Shown here piece by piece: positions 1-9,981 of a stretch of 64,000 nt of DNA (its first letter is position 1; each line of letters opens with the position of its first letter). The DNA is taken from the NCBI GenBank assembly GCA_963701735.1, contig CAVPBI010000017.1, positions 210,223 through 274,222 of the forward strand, given 5' to 3'. Under the pieces are notes generated by a model. It was not told the DNA's origin and made no database searches. It worked only from the letters and a program-made list of their open reading frames with translations. The position numbers and the translations under genes are program-made. The stretch is from CAWABB01 sp963701735. Its GTDB lineage: Bacteria; Bacteroidota; Ignavibacteria; UBA10030; UBA6906.

Positions 1-736
1 GCGGCTGCAGGGAACGCCGCGCCACTTGTTCGCGCCGCCGGGGACATCGGTGCAGGCTCCGGGAAGCCGGCGCCGGCGCAACCCGCGCGGGATCTCCGGA
101 TATTCCTGGGGGTCTATGCGTGCCTGATGCTCATCATCGTCTCCATCCTTCCCTACAAGACACCGTGGCTGGTCCTCGGGGCGCTTCTGCCTCTGATCCT
201 CATGGCCGGGTGGGGTGTTGCCGACTTCCTCGCCTGGCTTCCTGCGCGCGTGAAGGTTCCGGGGTATTTGCTTCTTGCCATTCTCGGGGCTCACCTCGTC
301 TGGCAGTCGTATCTCGCCAACTTCAAGTACTACGACAATCCGTCCAACCCCATGGTCTATGCTCATCCGACCGATGACGTGAGGCAGATAGCGCAGATCG
401 TGGCAGATGCAGCGGCCGCCGCTCCGGGGGGACCCGCCGGTTCAGGTTGTCGTTTCCGGAGACGAGTACTGGCCCCTTCCGTGGTACTTCCGGCGGGTGC
501 CACACGTGGGGTGGTGGGGCGCCATCACGAACGAATTCACGCCGACGCCGGTGATCCTGGTCTCTCCTGACATGGAGCAGGATCTGATCGCACGGCTCTA
601 CGAATATCCCCCGCCCGGTGAGCGGCCGCTGTACGTGCCGTTGTTCGAGCGGCCCATGTTCCTCCGGCCGGGACGCGAGATCCGCGGATACGTCACGCTC
701 GAGCTGTCCAACAGGTTGCGGCAGGTGAAGGGATGA
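1..736 (+). CDS. Agl23-like (TIGR03663-type) membrane protein, C-terminal part, frameshifted
   Basis: The frame is open from base 1, so the gene starts outside the window. The visible part has a hydrophilic stretch, then hydrophobic segments (around SILPYKTPWLVLG and YLLLAILGAHLVW), then a soluble tail containing NPSNPMVYAHPTDDV. I associate this tail pattern with the 'flippase activity-associated' Agl23/TIGR03663 family, large membrane proteins related to GT39-type glycosyltransferases. At the G6 run 426-431 the frame moves by one base, and reading across restores a sensible tail (VVVSGDEYWPLPWYF). The stop overlaps the start of the ApbE gene by ATGA. Family assignment rests on pattern memory of a partial protein. 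The shift looks like one extra G. Confidence 0.6.
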
Positions 737-1711
737 ACGGAACAGGGAGCGACGGCGTGGCCGACGGGGCAAACCGGGGCATGGATCAGGGCAGCGGCTT
801 CCTCCGGTTTCATCATCGTGCGATGGCGACGATGTTCGAGATCATGATCGCGGGGGAGGAACCCGCGTTTGCCGGGGGCGCCGCCCGTGCCGTCTTCGAA
901 GAGATCGACCGGATCGAACAGGAGCTGAGCAGGTATTCGGCGAACAGCGATATCGCCCGGATCAACAACCTCGAGCCGCACGGGAGCACAAGGGTTGGAC
1001 TGGACACATTCGAGTGTCTGAGGCTCAGCATCCTCTACCGGGAAGAGACCGGTGGCGCATTCGACGTCACGCTCGGATCGCTGATGGAATGCTGGGTCGC
1101 GCAGGATAAGTCCCTCCGGCATCCGACGCCCGAAGAGGTTGCGAAGGCGGTGGAACGGACAGGAATGGCATCTCTGGAGCTGGATGAAGCTTCGATGACC
1201 GTCCGCGTGGGTGCCTCCGTTCCTCTCATTGATCTCGGCGCGATCGGGAAGGGGTACGCGGTCGATCGGGCCGTCGAGCTTCTGAAGGAGTGGGGAGTTG
1301 GCTCCGCGCTTGTTCACGGCGGGACGAGTTCAGTGTTTGCGTTCGGCCGGCTTGGCGGGGAGCCGGGTTGGCCGGTGACGCTGAGTGATCCTGAGCGGAC
1401 TATCGGAAGTGATCGAGCGGGTCGTTCTAACTGAGTCAGGGTTGGGCGGATCCGGAATCAAGAAAGGGAGGCACATCATCGATCCGCGGCGCGGGGTTCC
1501 TGTCGATGGTCGACGTGCGGCGTGGGTCATCTCGGAGTCGGCTGCGCGGAGCGACGCGCTCTCGACGGCGTGCATGGTCATGACCGAAGAGGAAATCCGG
1601 ACGATGATCGGGCGTGACAGTCGCCTGCGTGCGGTTGTCGCGGGAGAAGGTGTCCGGGTTCCTCCGGGTACGGAAGGCCCGCTGAGGTTCGGGGTCTGGG
1701 CTACCGCCTGA
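733..1711 (+). CDS. apbE: FAD:protein FMN transferase (ApbE family), frameshifted
   Basis: ApbE enzymes move FMN from FAD onto Thr/Ser of exported flavoproteins such as Rnf and Nqr subunits. Family hallmarks are present: an N-terminal AMATMFEIMI strand, the EQELSRYSANSDIARIN helix, LGAIGKGYAVDRAVELL, the glycine-rich ALVHGGTSSVFAFG, and the C-terminal HIIDPRRG followed by SDALSTACMVM. The last block lies one frame later than the first part, so one extra base sits near 1398-1402; reading across gives a protein of about 325 aa, normal for the family. No signal peptide or lipobox is seen. The start overlaps the upstream stop (ATGA), suggesting translational coupling. The 3' end overlaps the convergent GT2 gene by 11 bp. 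Confidence 0.85.
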
Positions 1712-2426
1712 CGGCCAGCTGCTTGAGCCGCAGCAGGTCATTCAATATCTCCCCTGCATTTCGCCGGAGGCCCAGCCGGCTGTCGCGGTCGCAGGACCAC
1801 TCGATGGGGAACTCGCGGATCCTCAGCCCCTCGTTCAGCGCCCGGAGTATGATCTCGACGTCGAACACGAACCCCTCCGTCTCGCAGGATGCATAGAGCC
1901 GGCGGGCGACATCACCGCGGTATAGTTTGAAACCGCATTGCGTGTCTGTCAGCGAAGAGGGGATGTGCAGCCAGTGGACAGCCAGGCTGCGGAAGAGCGA
2001 GGAGAGGGCTTTGCGGTCGCTGTCTTTGTCGCGGACGATGACGCTCTCCGGAAGCTCTCGTGACCCATGCGCAAGATCGCACTTGCCGTCCTGGATGAGT
2101 CGGAGGCCCTTGAGCGCATGGTGGTAGGGGACGGTCATGCCGCTGTCGGCGAACATGACGTAATCCCCGTCTGAGGAGAGGATCCCGGTGCGTACCGCCG
2201 CTCCCTTTCCGCGATGTGCGGGGGCAGGAATGACAGAACATCGTATCCCGGGGGGGAGGGTGGCTTCGCGCGCTGCTCGCACGGTTCCGTCCGAGCTTCC
2301 GTCGTCGGACACGATGACCTCGCCGGAGAGTCCGTTTGAGGCGAGGAACGTCCCGGCCTCGCGCACGTCGCGGGCGATTTTGCGTTCCTCGTCAAAGGTC
2401 GGTATGACGATCGAAAGTTCGGGCAT
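1701..2426 (-). CDS. Glycosyltransferase family 2 (dolichyl/polyprenyl-phosphate sugar synthase type)
   Basis: Intact, 241 aa, single GT-A domain without membrane helices. It starts with ELSIVIPTFDEERKI, followed by the nucleotide-binding SDDGSSDGT at about residues 41-49 and the metal-site region MFADSGMTV, where the usual DAD is reduced to AD. TDTQCGFKLYRGDVAR and the FVFDVEIILRA segment are typical of DPM1/ALG5-like enzymes that load a sugar onto a lipid phosphate carrier. Such a donor would suit the Agl23-like neighbour, which is convergent. I cannot tell the sugar. The start is the only Met at the head of the fold. Confidence 0.85.
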   Translation of the reverse strand: MPELSIVIPTFDEERKIARDVREAGTFLASNGLSGEVIVSDDGSSDGTVRAAREATLPPGIRCSVIPAPAHRGKGAAVRTGILSSDGDYVMFADSGMTVPYHHALKGLRLIQDGKCDLAHGSRELPESVIVRDKDSDRKALSSLFRSLAVHWLHIPSSLTDTQCGFKLYRGDVARRLYASCETEGFVFDVEIILRALNEGLRIREFPIEWSCDRDSRLGLRRNAGEILNDLLRLKQLAVRR

Positions 2427-2500
2427 GGTTGAAGGTAGTCAGTCTCGAGGCCCGCTGCAAGTCCGGTACCTGAAGCGCAGGCTCCGGTCCTCCGGTCTGG

Positions 2501-2543
2501 TCCTCAAGTCCGGTCCTCAAGTCCGATCCTTAAGCCCGGTCCT
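2501..2543 (+). repeat. 13-bp tandem repeat, 3.3 copies
   Basis: Three consecutive 13-bp units (TCCTCAAGTCCGG, TCCTCAAGTCCGA, TCCTTAAGCCCGG) plus TCCT, in the 228-bp gap between divergent genes. Units diverge at 1-3 positions. The rest of the gap shows no gene. A TTG at 2545-2547 and a TTTG at 2572-2575 are spaced like a Bacteroidota promoter, but the TA of the -7 box is missing, so I do not call one. Confidence 0.7.
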
Positions 2544-2654
2544 ATTGACAGGGCAGATCTGGCAGGACGGATTTGCGATAGCCTATTGAGAATGTCAGGG
2601 TTTCTCCGTAATAGAGTTGAGATCCATCCAGTTCTTCTTCTTGAAAGGACAATC

Positions 2655-4070
2655 ATGGAAGCGAAAGAGGGTGAGCCTATGCCGGAGGGTGAAGGTATTC
2701 AGGAGAATGAGGGAACGAAGGCGAATGAGGGGATGACCCGGCGGAGATTTCTCGGGGCCACCGCCGCCGCTACGGCCTTCACGATCGTTCCGCGGCGTGT
2801 CCTGGGCGGGCCCGGCTACGTCGCCCCCAGCGACAAGTTGAACATCGCCTGCGTGGGAGTGGGAGGGAAGGGGCGGACCGATGTCCAGGCCGCGAGCAGG
2901 GAGGTCATTGCCGCACTCTGCGATATCGACGACGAGCAGATGGCCATCACGGTCAGGGGGGATTCCGAGGCGAATCCTCAACTGTTGAAAGCTCCCAAGT
3001 ACCGGGACTTCCGGGTCATGCTGGAGAAAGAGAAATCGATCGATGCCGTTACGGTGAGCACGCCGGACCACACGCATGCTGTGATTGCGATGACGGCGAT
3101 GAAGATGGGGAAGCACGTGTTCGTGCAGAAGCCGCTGACGCATTCAGTTGCCGAGGCGAGGGCGCTGGCGAAGTACGCGAAGGAGTCGAACCTGGTGACC
3201 CAGATGGGAAATCAGGGTCACGCGAGCGAGGGCGCGCGTCTGGTGAACGAGTGGATCGCCGACGGCGCGATCGGCGACGTCACCGAGGTGCACCTCTGGA
3301 CGAACCGCCCGGTCTGGCCGCAGGGGATCGACCGTCCCGAGGCGATTCCGTCCGTCCCTCCGACGATCGACTGGAACCTCTGGCTGGGGCCGGCTCCGTG
3401 GAGGCCATACCACCCTGCGTATCATCCGTTTTCGTGGCGGGGCTGGTACGATTTCGGCACCGGAGTCATCGGCGATATGGGCGCGCATTTCCTCGACCAG
3501 CCGTACTGGGCGCTGAATCTGGGAGCGCCGGCGAGTGTGGAGGCGACGTCAACCGAGCTGAAGGCGGAGACGTTTCCCCTGGCATCGATCATCCGGTACA
3601 AGTTCCCCGCGCGAGGGAAGATGCCGCCCGTGGCGCTCTCCTGGTTCGACGGTGGTCTCAAGCCGCCGCGGCCTGAGGAGCTGGAACCGGGCCGCCGGAC
3701 GGGCGACGAGGATGGAGCCGTCATCTACTACGGGTCAAAGGGGGTGCTCATGCACGGAGCGTACGGCGGGAATCCGCGCATCATCCCGGAGACAAAGATG
3801 CAGGCGTACAAGCGCCCGGCCAAGACGATCCCTCGCTCAGCCGGTATCATGGACGAATGGATCGAGGCGATCAAGACAGGGAAGAAATCGACGACCGATT
3901 TCAGCTACTCCGGTCCCCTGACCGAGACGATGCTGCTCGGGAACATCGCCATCCGGACTGCGAAGGACAACGTGGTCCTTGAGTGGGACTCAGCGGCGAT
4001 GAAGGTGACAAATCACCCCGCCGCGAATGAATTCCTCGGGAGGCAATACAGGGAAGGTTGGTCTCTCTGA
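2655..4070 (+). CDS. Tat-exported Gfo/Idh/MocA family oxidoreductase
   Basis: Intact, 471 aa from the ATG at 2655, preceded by AAAGGA; an in-frame ATG-like start 69 bases upstream lacks this. A 26-residue charged leader precedes a twin-arginine signal (MTRRRFLGATAAATAF), so the folded enzyme is likely exported with its cofactor. The Rossmann domain begins NIACVGVGGKGRTDV. The usual EKP motif is QKP in HVFVQKPLTHSVAEA. The C-terminal beta-sheet domain follows, with GVIGDMGAHFLDQPYW. Exported members of this family act on sugars or their 3-keto derivatives. The next gene carries an isomerase and a DUF1080 domain, which supports a shared periplasmic sugar oxidation and cleavage route. Substrate unknown. 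Confidence 0.88.
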   Translation: MEAKEGEPMPEGEGIQENEGTKANEGMTRRRFLGATAAATAFTIVPRRVLGGPGYVAPSDKLNIACVGVGGKGRTDVQAASREVIAALCDIDDEQMAITVRGDSEANPQLLKAPKYRDFRVMLEKEKSIDAVTVSTPDHTHAVIAMTAMKMGKHVFVQKPLTHSVAEARALAKYAKESNLVTQMGNQGHASEGARLVNEWIADGAIGDVTEVHLWTNRPVWPQGIDRPEAIPSVPPTIDWNLWLGPAPWRPYHPAYHPFSWRGWYDFGTGVIGDMGAHFLDQPYWALNLGAPASVEATSTELKAETFPLASIIRYKFPARGKMPPVALSWFDGGLKPPRPEELEPGRRTGDEDGAVIYYGSKGVLMHGAYGGNPRIIPETKMQAYKRPAKTIPRSAGIMDEWIEAIKTGKKSTTDFSYSGPLTETMLLGNIAIRTAKDNVVLEWDSAAMKVTNHPAANEFLGRQYREGWSL

Positions 4071-4089
4071 CCGACGGAAAGGAATAAAC

Positions 4090-5539
4090 ATGAAACAGGT
4101 CATTCTTCTGGTCACCATGATCTTTGCACTTGCAGTTCAGGGAGTCGCCTCGACCGGTTCGGACGACACGCCTCTGTACCCTTCGACCGACGCGTACGAC
4201 GGGTGGAGGCTCTCGGTCCAGGCGTGGACATTCAACAAGTTCACGTTCACGGAGGCTGTCGAGAAGGCCGCGTCGGCAGGGCTTCGGTGGATCGAAGCGT
4301 ATCCCGGCCAGAAGGTCGGCGGCACTGTGGGAGACGCCGGGATGGGCCCGGCACTGTCGGCGAGCGACCGTGCCGCCGTGAAGAGGATGCTCGCTGATGC
4401 CGGGGTCCGGGTGGTCAACTTCGGCGTGACCGAGCTGAAGAACGACGAAGCCGAATGTCGCCGGGTCTTCGATTTCGCAAAGGACATGGGGATCGAGACC
4501 ATCGTGGCGGAGCCGCCGCCGGAAGCGTTCGCGCTCGTTGATCGTCTCTGCGGAGAGTACCGGATCAACGTCGCCATTCACAACCATCCCAAACCCTCGC
4601 CGTACTGGAACCCCGACAGGGTTCTCGAAGTCACCAAGGGGCGCAGCCCCCGCATCGGGGCGTGTGCGGACATCGGGCACTGGCTCCGCTCGGGCATCAA
4701 TCCCATGGATGCAATCAAGAAGCTGAAAGGGCGGATCATTACCTTTCATTTCAAAGACCTCAATGTCGCCGGCGACCCCGAAGCGCATGATGTCGTCTGG
4801 GGGACCGGCGTGGCGAACGTCAAGGAGCTACTGCGGCGAGCTCGACAGGCAGAAGTTCCAGGGGGTGTTCTCCATCGAGTACGAGCACAACTGGGACAAC
4901 AACGTCCCTGAGGTCCGTCAGTGCGTTGCCGCATTCGAGAAGATGGCCGGAGAGCTGAAGCCGGGCGGCTGGAAGCGGTTGATCGTCGACGATCTCTCGA
5001 ATTGCGTGCTGACTCCCGGAAGCTGGACGATGGTCGACGGTGTTCTCTCGCCGAAAGAGGGAGGGGGGGACATCTGGACGAAAGATCGCTACGGCGACTT
5101 CGTGCTCGACCTGGAGTTCAAGCTGGCGAAGAACACCAACAGCGGCGTATTCGTCCGAACGGGGAGCATCGAGGAGTGGCTTCACACGGCGATCGAGGTG
5201 CAGGTCCTTGATTCCTACGGCAAGAAGGAGGTCGGGCGGGAGGATTGCGGGGCGATCTTTGACTGTCTCGCGCCGCGTGTCAACGCGGTGAAGGCGCCGG
5301 GAGAGTGGAACCGTTACACGATCACCTGCCGCGGGAGCATGATCACGGTCGTCCTGAATGGCGAGCGGATCATCGAGATGGATCTGAACCGCTGGACGGA
5401 GGCGCACAAGAACCCCGACGGCACGCCGAACAAATTCAACACCGCCTACAAGGACATGCCGCGGTCCGGCCACATCGGCCTGCAATACCACGGTCATCCC
5501 GTCTGGTACCGGAATCTGAAGATCCGGACGCTGCAGTAA
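4090..5539 (+). CDS. Secreted sugar isomerase/epimerase fused to DUF1080 (3-keto-disaccharide hydrolase) domain, frameshifted
   Basis: Starts at 4090 after GGAAAGG with a signal peptide (MKQVILLVTMIFALAVQGVA). The first part is a xylose-isomerase-like TIM barrel (VQAWTFNKFTFTEAVEKA; metal-ligand patterns VAIHNHP, ADIGHWLRSG, HFKDLN). It passes into a C-terminal DUF1080 beta-sandwich: GSWTMVDGVLSPK, SGVFVRTGS, VQVLDSYGKKE, VKAPGEWNRYTI and GHIGLQYHGHPVWYRNLKIR. The two parts lie in frames 1 and 2; one extra base near 4831-4837 breaks them, and reading across gives IEYEHNWDNNVPEVRQC, the normal end of the barrel. Full length is about 480 aa. DUF1080 proteins include lyases/hydrolases of 3-keto-glycosides, matching the upstream oxidoreductase. 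It is 19 bp downstream of that gene, so one operon. Confidence 0.85.
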
Positions 5540-5639
5540 CGCGTTCCGTCATCAGGCCCGGAGGCAGCGCCAAGCGGCCTCCGGGCGATCCTGCCCGCAC
5601 TTTGGATTTCGGTTTCTCTTGGTGAAGAATTGCATTCTG

Positions 5640-5660
5640 GGCCCCCTCCTCGAGGGGGCC
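5640..5660 (+). terminator. Rho-independent terminator of the oxidoreductase operon
   Basis: Nine-base-pair perfect stem GGCCCCCTC / GAGGGGGCC with a CTC loop, followed by TTGCTTCTTT. It lies 100 bp after the DUF1080 stop. Confidence 0.8.
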
Positions 5661-5703
5661 TTGCTTCTTTAGGTCGCTGCGGAGTACCTTCCCCCAACGT
5701 AGC

Positions 5704-5812
5704 GTTTGGCGCCTGACGGTTCCCGGCCGGAGGGTCGCCGATGCTGGACCCACACCAATTGACTATAGTCAAGAGACTATTGTCAACCGTTGTCCGCCCA
5801 CCCCGACGACCT
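5704..5812 (+). repeat. Dispersed intergenic element, copy A
   Basis: The core at 5704-5751 matches 27658-27706 at roughly four bases in five (shared blocks TTGGCGCC, GACGGTTCCC, GCTGGACCC), and a second block CCCCGACGACC at 5801-5811 matches 27736-27746. Both copies sit about 180-240 bp before the start of a secreted-protein gene. No coding potential is seen. The remaining part of this 390-bp gap holds the terminator at 5640 and the operator-like palindromes at 5759-5786. Confidence 0.5.
5759..5786. promoter_or_regulatory. Operator-like palindrome with second copy
   Basis: TTGACTATAGTCAA (5759-5772) is a perfect 14-bp palindrome. Fourteen bases on, GACTATTGTCAA (5775-5786) repeats 11 of its last 12 bases. 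Phased palindromes about 150 bp before the 5930 gene look like a dimeric-repressor site, but no regulator is adjacent. Confidence 0.4.
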
Positions 5813-5929
5813 CTCCTGACAATCCAAGTATTGCGTTATTCTTCGACTAGCCGGTTTCTTGGCTGCAACTATGTGCGGCAGGCCGTTTCGGTGGGGAATG
5901 ACCATCGGAGGCTATATGAGGAACCTCAC

Positions 5930-7556
5930 ATGACTCTATCGGAGGTGCTCGAGGTTCGTGGACCGGTTCGGGTCCTGTTTGTGACTGTGGTCGCAATGAG
6001 CGTGGTGCTGTTACCCGGATCGCCAGGCGACCCTGGTCGATAGATCTTACCTGGATACCGTGACGGTGGTGAAGGCCCCCACGAAAGTCTTCCTGATGGA
6101 TGCCACTGTGGCGCTCTTCCCCGAGGGATTCCGCGTTAAGCAAGGGATTCTGCAGGGCAGTGGAGTCCGGTTCTCATCAACCGGTGTCGTGCACGATATT
6201 CCATTCGACCGGCTGCCGCGAGCGCTGATACAGGTCCCGAGGGACAGCGCCGTGGCGATGACGTACTACGACAGGGTTGTCACCGGCGGGCGGGGGTTCG
6301 CGTCGTTCTTCCATGTTCTTACAGGAGGTGTCCTCACGGCCACTTCTGTCTACTGCATGGCGAATCCCAAGGCTTGTTTCGGATCATGTCCTACGGTCTA
6401 TGCCAGGAACGGCGACGCCTGGGAGTTCAAAGCGGAGCTCTTCTCGTACAGCATTTCCAGACTCCTCGAGAGCGGAGACCTTGACAGAATCGGCGCACAC
6501 GAGAGTCCCGGATCCCCGTTCATGCTGCGTGTGGCAAACGAGGCACTCGAAACCCACCACATCAACGTCATGCGTCTGCTTGCAGTCCGTCATCCTGCCG
6601 GCACGCTGGCCTTCCCGGCCACGGACGGGAGCATCGTGGCGGTGGGTGATGTACGCGAACCACTCTCTGCCGTGAACAGTACCGGAGAAGATGTCCTTCG
6701 GGACATACAGTTCTGGGATGATTCGTCGTATCGCAGCGATTCCATCCAGGTGCGCCAGGTGAAATCGGGGAGGACGTCGGACTGGGTGGAGCTTCGCGTT
6801 CGCCCGCCGAACGGCAGCGATTCTGTGATCATGGTGCTGCGTCTCAGGAACACGCTGCTCAGCACGCTGCTATTCTACGAAATCGTTCTGGGATCGCAGG
6901 GTGTTCGAGCGCTGGATTGGACCAGCAGGATGAACACCGACCCCCTCTATGCGAATCAGTTTCGAAGAATCTACTCCGAATTCTCCGGCCTGAAGATCAA
7001 GGTCTGGCGTGAGGGCCAGTGGAGGACGCTGGGATCGGTGCCCGACGTCGGGCCCGTCGGTTGGAAACCGATAGCCGTGAAAGTTCCGGTGGAGGAGGAC
7101 GGAGAGCTCGGGCTGCGTCTGGAGTTCTTCCCGGACAACGTCATGATCGACTACGTCGGGTTTGCCGTCGGCGACAATGACAACGTGCTTATCCCTGAAG
7201 AGCTCTTCCCCACCACGATACGGGACGAGACTGGAGCTTTCCGGCCCGACCTCGCTGCCCTTCTCGCAGGAGATGATGATCGCTATGTGACTACGGAACC
7301 TCAGAATGTCTATCGGTTCGAGTACAACGTGCCGCGCCCAGGGAAGGATGAGGTGACGCTTTTCGTGCAGTCCAAGGGGTACTACACGGAGTGGATACGG
7401 GGAAGCTGGATCACTGCTGAGGAGGGAGTAGAGCGGTTCGATCTCCAACGAATCGATCAAACGATGGTGAGGCTTGCTGATCTCTGGATTCGCGAAAGAA
7501 ACGATATGGAGTCTCTCTTCTTCAGGAACCGCATTCCTGTTACGGAGGACCTATGA
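5930..7556 (+). CDS. Conserved envelope protein with CFGSCPTVY motif, frameshifted
   Basis: The ATG at 5930 starts a hydrophobic N-terminus (VRVLFVTVVAMSVVLL); one extra base near 6018-6030 then shifts the frame, and the rest runs uninterrupted to 7556, about 540 aa. The body starts TVVKAPTKVFLMDATVALFPEGFRV and contains a short Gly/Ala/Phe hydrophobic stretch, then CFGSCPTVYARNGDAWEF and ELFSYSISRLLESGDLDRI. I have seen this CFGSCPTVY block in uncharacterised FCB proteins, but I do not know its function. The two cysteines could form a disulfide. The gene overlaps the next one by ATGA, so both are probably one operon. Confidence 0.6.
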
Positions 7557-8127
7557 GATTCGGATTGTCCGCGATAGTCCTCTGGTCATCGCGATCATGC
7601 AACCGGCATGCGGTCCGTCCGGTTCGATCGTGACGATGACGGGGGAGTCTGTGACGGTTCAGCTTCATGGTGGGAGCAGGGAAGAGGCAGAGCTCCTGGC
7701 AGTGGAGGACAGTGCAATTCTCTGTCTTGTGCATGATCGGAGCTTTGAAGCTGGAAGCGCTGCGGGTGCCGGTGTTGTGAAGAGAATTCCAGCACAGTCG
7801 ATTGCTGCCATCGAGGTGTCGGGCTTCAGAAACGACAATTGGTGGATCGGTGTCGTGCTATTCCAGGTCCTCCCTGCGATCGGCCTTGGGGTGGCAGCCT
7901 CATCTGCTGATGCTGAGTCAGGGGCTGTCGTTGCGATTGCCTTGATCCCCGCAGTGTTCACGACCATCCTGTACGCGGCGTCGGGCCTTCCGACGCCGGA
8001 GTTTCGAGATCCCATCACAAGTAAGAGCCTTGACGAGCTTCGCAAGTACGCCCGGTTTGGCGGAACGCTTACGGAGGCACAGACGGAAGAGTTGCTGCGG
8101 GTCCACCAGCACGAACGCACCGAGTGA
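7553..8127 (+). CDS. Small predicted lipoprotein with two C-terminal membrane segments, frameshifted
   Basis: Starts at 7553 (ATGA overlap with the upstream stop). The first codons read MRFGLSAIVLW; one missing base near 7575-7592 moves the frame, and reading across gives IAIMQPACGPSG, a plausible lipobox (QPAC) and acylated Cys. The rest is intact: a beta-rich segment (SIVTMTGESVTVQLHGGSR) ending in IPAQSIAAIEVSG, two hydrophobic segments (WWIGVVLFQVLPAIGLGVAA and GAVVAIALIPAVFTTILYAA), then a short helix tail. About 190 aa. Function not recognised. It is the companion of the CFGSCPTVY protein. Confidence 0.55.
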
Positions 8128-8209
8128 CCTCCGGTCTCTCGGACGATGGAAGTGCGCTACTATCCCTGGACCACCGGAGGCAACGTAGAAAGCTCCAGCC
8201 CGAAGAAGC

Positions 8210-9269
8210 TCACAATCCCACCGTAGTGCGCTTCTGCCTGCGAAGAAACGCTCCGATCGTTGTTCCGAGAGCCGCAAGGACCATCACACCCGCGAGGACC
8301 ACCATCCACCAGTTGACAACCCTTGAGACAATCCGCAGATCGTAGTCTCCAATATACGCAAGCGTGGGAACCTCGGCCCACGTCGCCGTATTCCCCTTGA
8401 CCGTCGGTGCATTGGTTTCGAGAATCAACCCCGGCATCGTAATGCTGGCAGTGTAGGGATGTTCGAGGATTGTGTTCATGAAATCGACGTCCGCTCCGTA
8501 TCTTGGCAAACCCGTCTGCGTTCAACGTCAACGCCTGCCGGATGCGGGGGGTCTTGAGCACAGACTGGACGATCGTGGTTACGGTATCCCATTTCTTCGC
8601 GAGAATCTCCTGCCCGGCCAGCGTGAACAGTCGTTCCTTCTGAGCAGCCAGCATCGGGAGTGTCAACGACTCGTCGTTCAGACGCTGCACCCCTTTGGCG
8701 AGTTCGGCATAGTATGATTCGAAGACGCTCCGTTGCCGCCATTCTTCGAATCGCTGGCCGGCATCCTCCATCGCAAGGCTGTCTCCTTTCGACGCAAACG
8801 GTTCTTTGCGGACTTCATGGCGGTAGAATCCCTCGACCATCGACGGGGGGACGTAGTCGGACATGGGTACTGTCCGGAACGGGTTGAAATTCTGGTAGGT
8901 CTCGGAATATCGGAGCTCAGTAAAGAACCACTGGAACCGCTTTTCGAGCGCGACGCGGACGTGTACACATTTGCGAGTAGTGTCCATCAGGACTGCATTG
9001 AGCTCCTGGTCGTTCAGGAAGATCTTGGTCACTGTCCGTTCGAACCCGCCTTTGTCCGTGCGGCGAAGCGTGGCTGTCCACGTGCTGTCGATGGGGAGCG
9101 GATAGTCCTGCGCCATCGCTTCTGAGGAGTCACCGGAGAAGGTATAGGTTCGTTGAAGACTTCCGTCGCGACGGACCTCGGTGTGCGAAGCAATTTCGAG
9201 GCAGCCGGACAGGATTGTCAGGACCGAGACGAGACCGACGTATGCGATACGTTGTTGAAAAACGTTCAT
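8210..9269 (-). CDS. Predicted lipoprotein with C-terminal membrane anchor, third gene of the sigma/anti-sigma operon, frameshifted
   Basis: Starts MNVFQQRIAYVGLVSVLT followed by the lipobox LSGC. The mature part begins LEIASHTEVRRDGSLQRTY, a beta-rich pattern of secreted FCB lipoproteins. One extra base near 8500-8508 shifts the frame; reading across gives KYGADVDFMNTILEHPYT and a final transmembrane helix (WWMVVLAGVMVLAALGTTIG) with a basic tail, about 350 aa. The gene begins 3 bp after the anti-sigma stop, so it is likely co-transcribed and may be a sensor or target of the sigma system. No family recognised. Nothing is seen in the 82 bp to the convergent gene. Confidence 0.6.
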
Positions 9270-9272
9270 GGC

Positions 9273-9981
9273 TTAGCGTCCTCTGGTGTCGAAGATCACT
9301 GTGATTTCGGAAGTTTGCTTGATATGGTAGAGTATTGTCCCGATGCGGCGCGCGCTGATGCCGGAGAGCATCGCGCCGGTCATCGCTGCGGCTGCCTCCG
9401 GGCTGTCCGGATCGATGAACTGTTCGACGGCGGCGCGTGGAATCACAAGGTTGTTCCCCATGCGGGCAGCCCTCGTCTGGAGGGCAAGCGACCAGAGGTT
9501 CCGCATCATGGGATGGAGCAGTGAGAATGTCCGAGCTCACGACGTAGGCAAGCTTCGGTCCTTCCGGGCTGACGGCGATCGAGCGCTCAAGTGTCGAGAC
9601 GGTGCGGAGTGTGCTGACGCCCTGGACGAGCAACAACACGACGGATGCACTCGCAAGTGCAACCGTGGCATACCGGATGGCAGGGGCGAATACCAGATCG
9701 GCGAGACGGGTCAGCAATGCTCGGCTGCGCCGCAATGTCGCCGCAGCCGCCTGGCGTTCGAGTGCAGCAAGAACACGTGGTGTGATCGTGTCGGGCTCCT
9801 CTGCCGCCGGCTCCATCGAGCGCACCCGCTGGAGGAGAAGGTCGGTGGCGAGGACTTCCTCCTGATCCGCGGCGCAGGCGGCGCACGTTGCCAGGTGCCG
9901 CGCCAGCGCGGCCTGCTCCCGTGTGGAGAGCTCGCCGGGCCGGTGGAGATGGATCATTCGTCGGTACTTGGAGCAGCTCAT
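9273..9981 (-). CDS. Anti-sigma factor with N-terminal zinc finger, frameshifted
   Basis: N-terminal zf-HC2 domain: CSKYRRMIHLHRPGELS followed by HLATCAACAAD (His-x3-Cys-x2-Cys), the ZAS fold that binds an ECF sigma factor. A transmembrane helix (AIRYATVALASASVVLLLV) follows at about residues 100-118. One extra base near 9519-9523 shifts the frame; reading across gives HPMMRNLWSLALQ, then a periplasmic domain ending in IGTILYHIKQTSEITVIF, about 235 aa in total. The start overlaps the sigma-factor stop by 4 bp, the usual arrangement for an antagonist pair. Confidence 0.8.
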
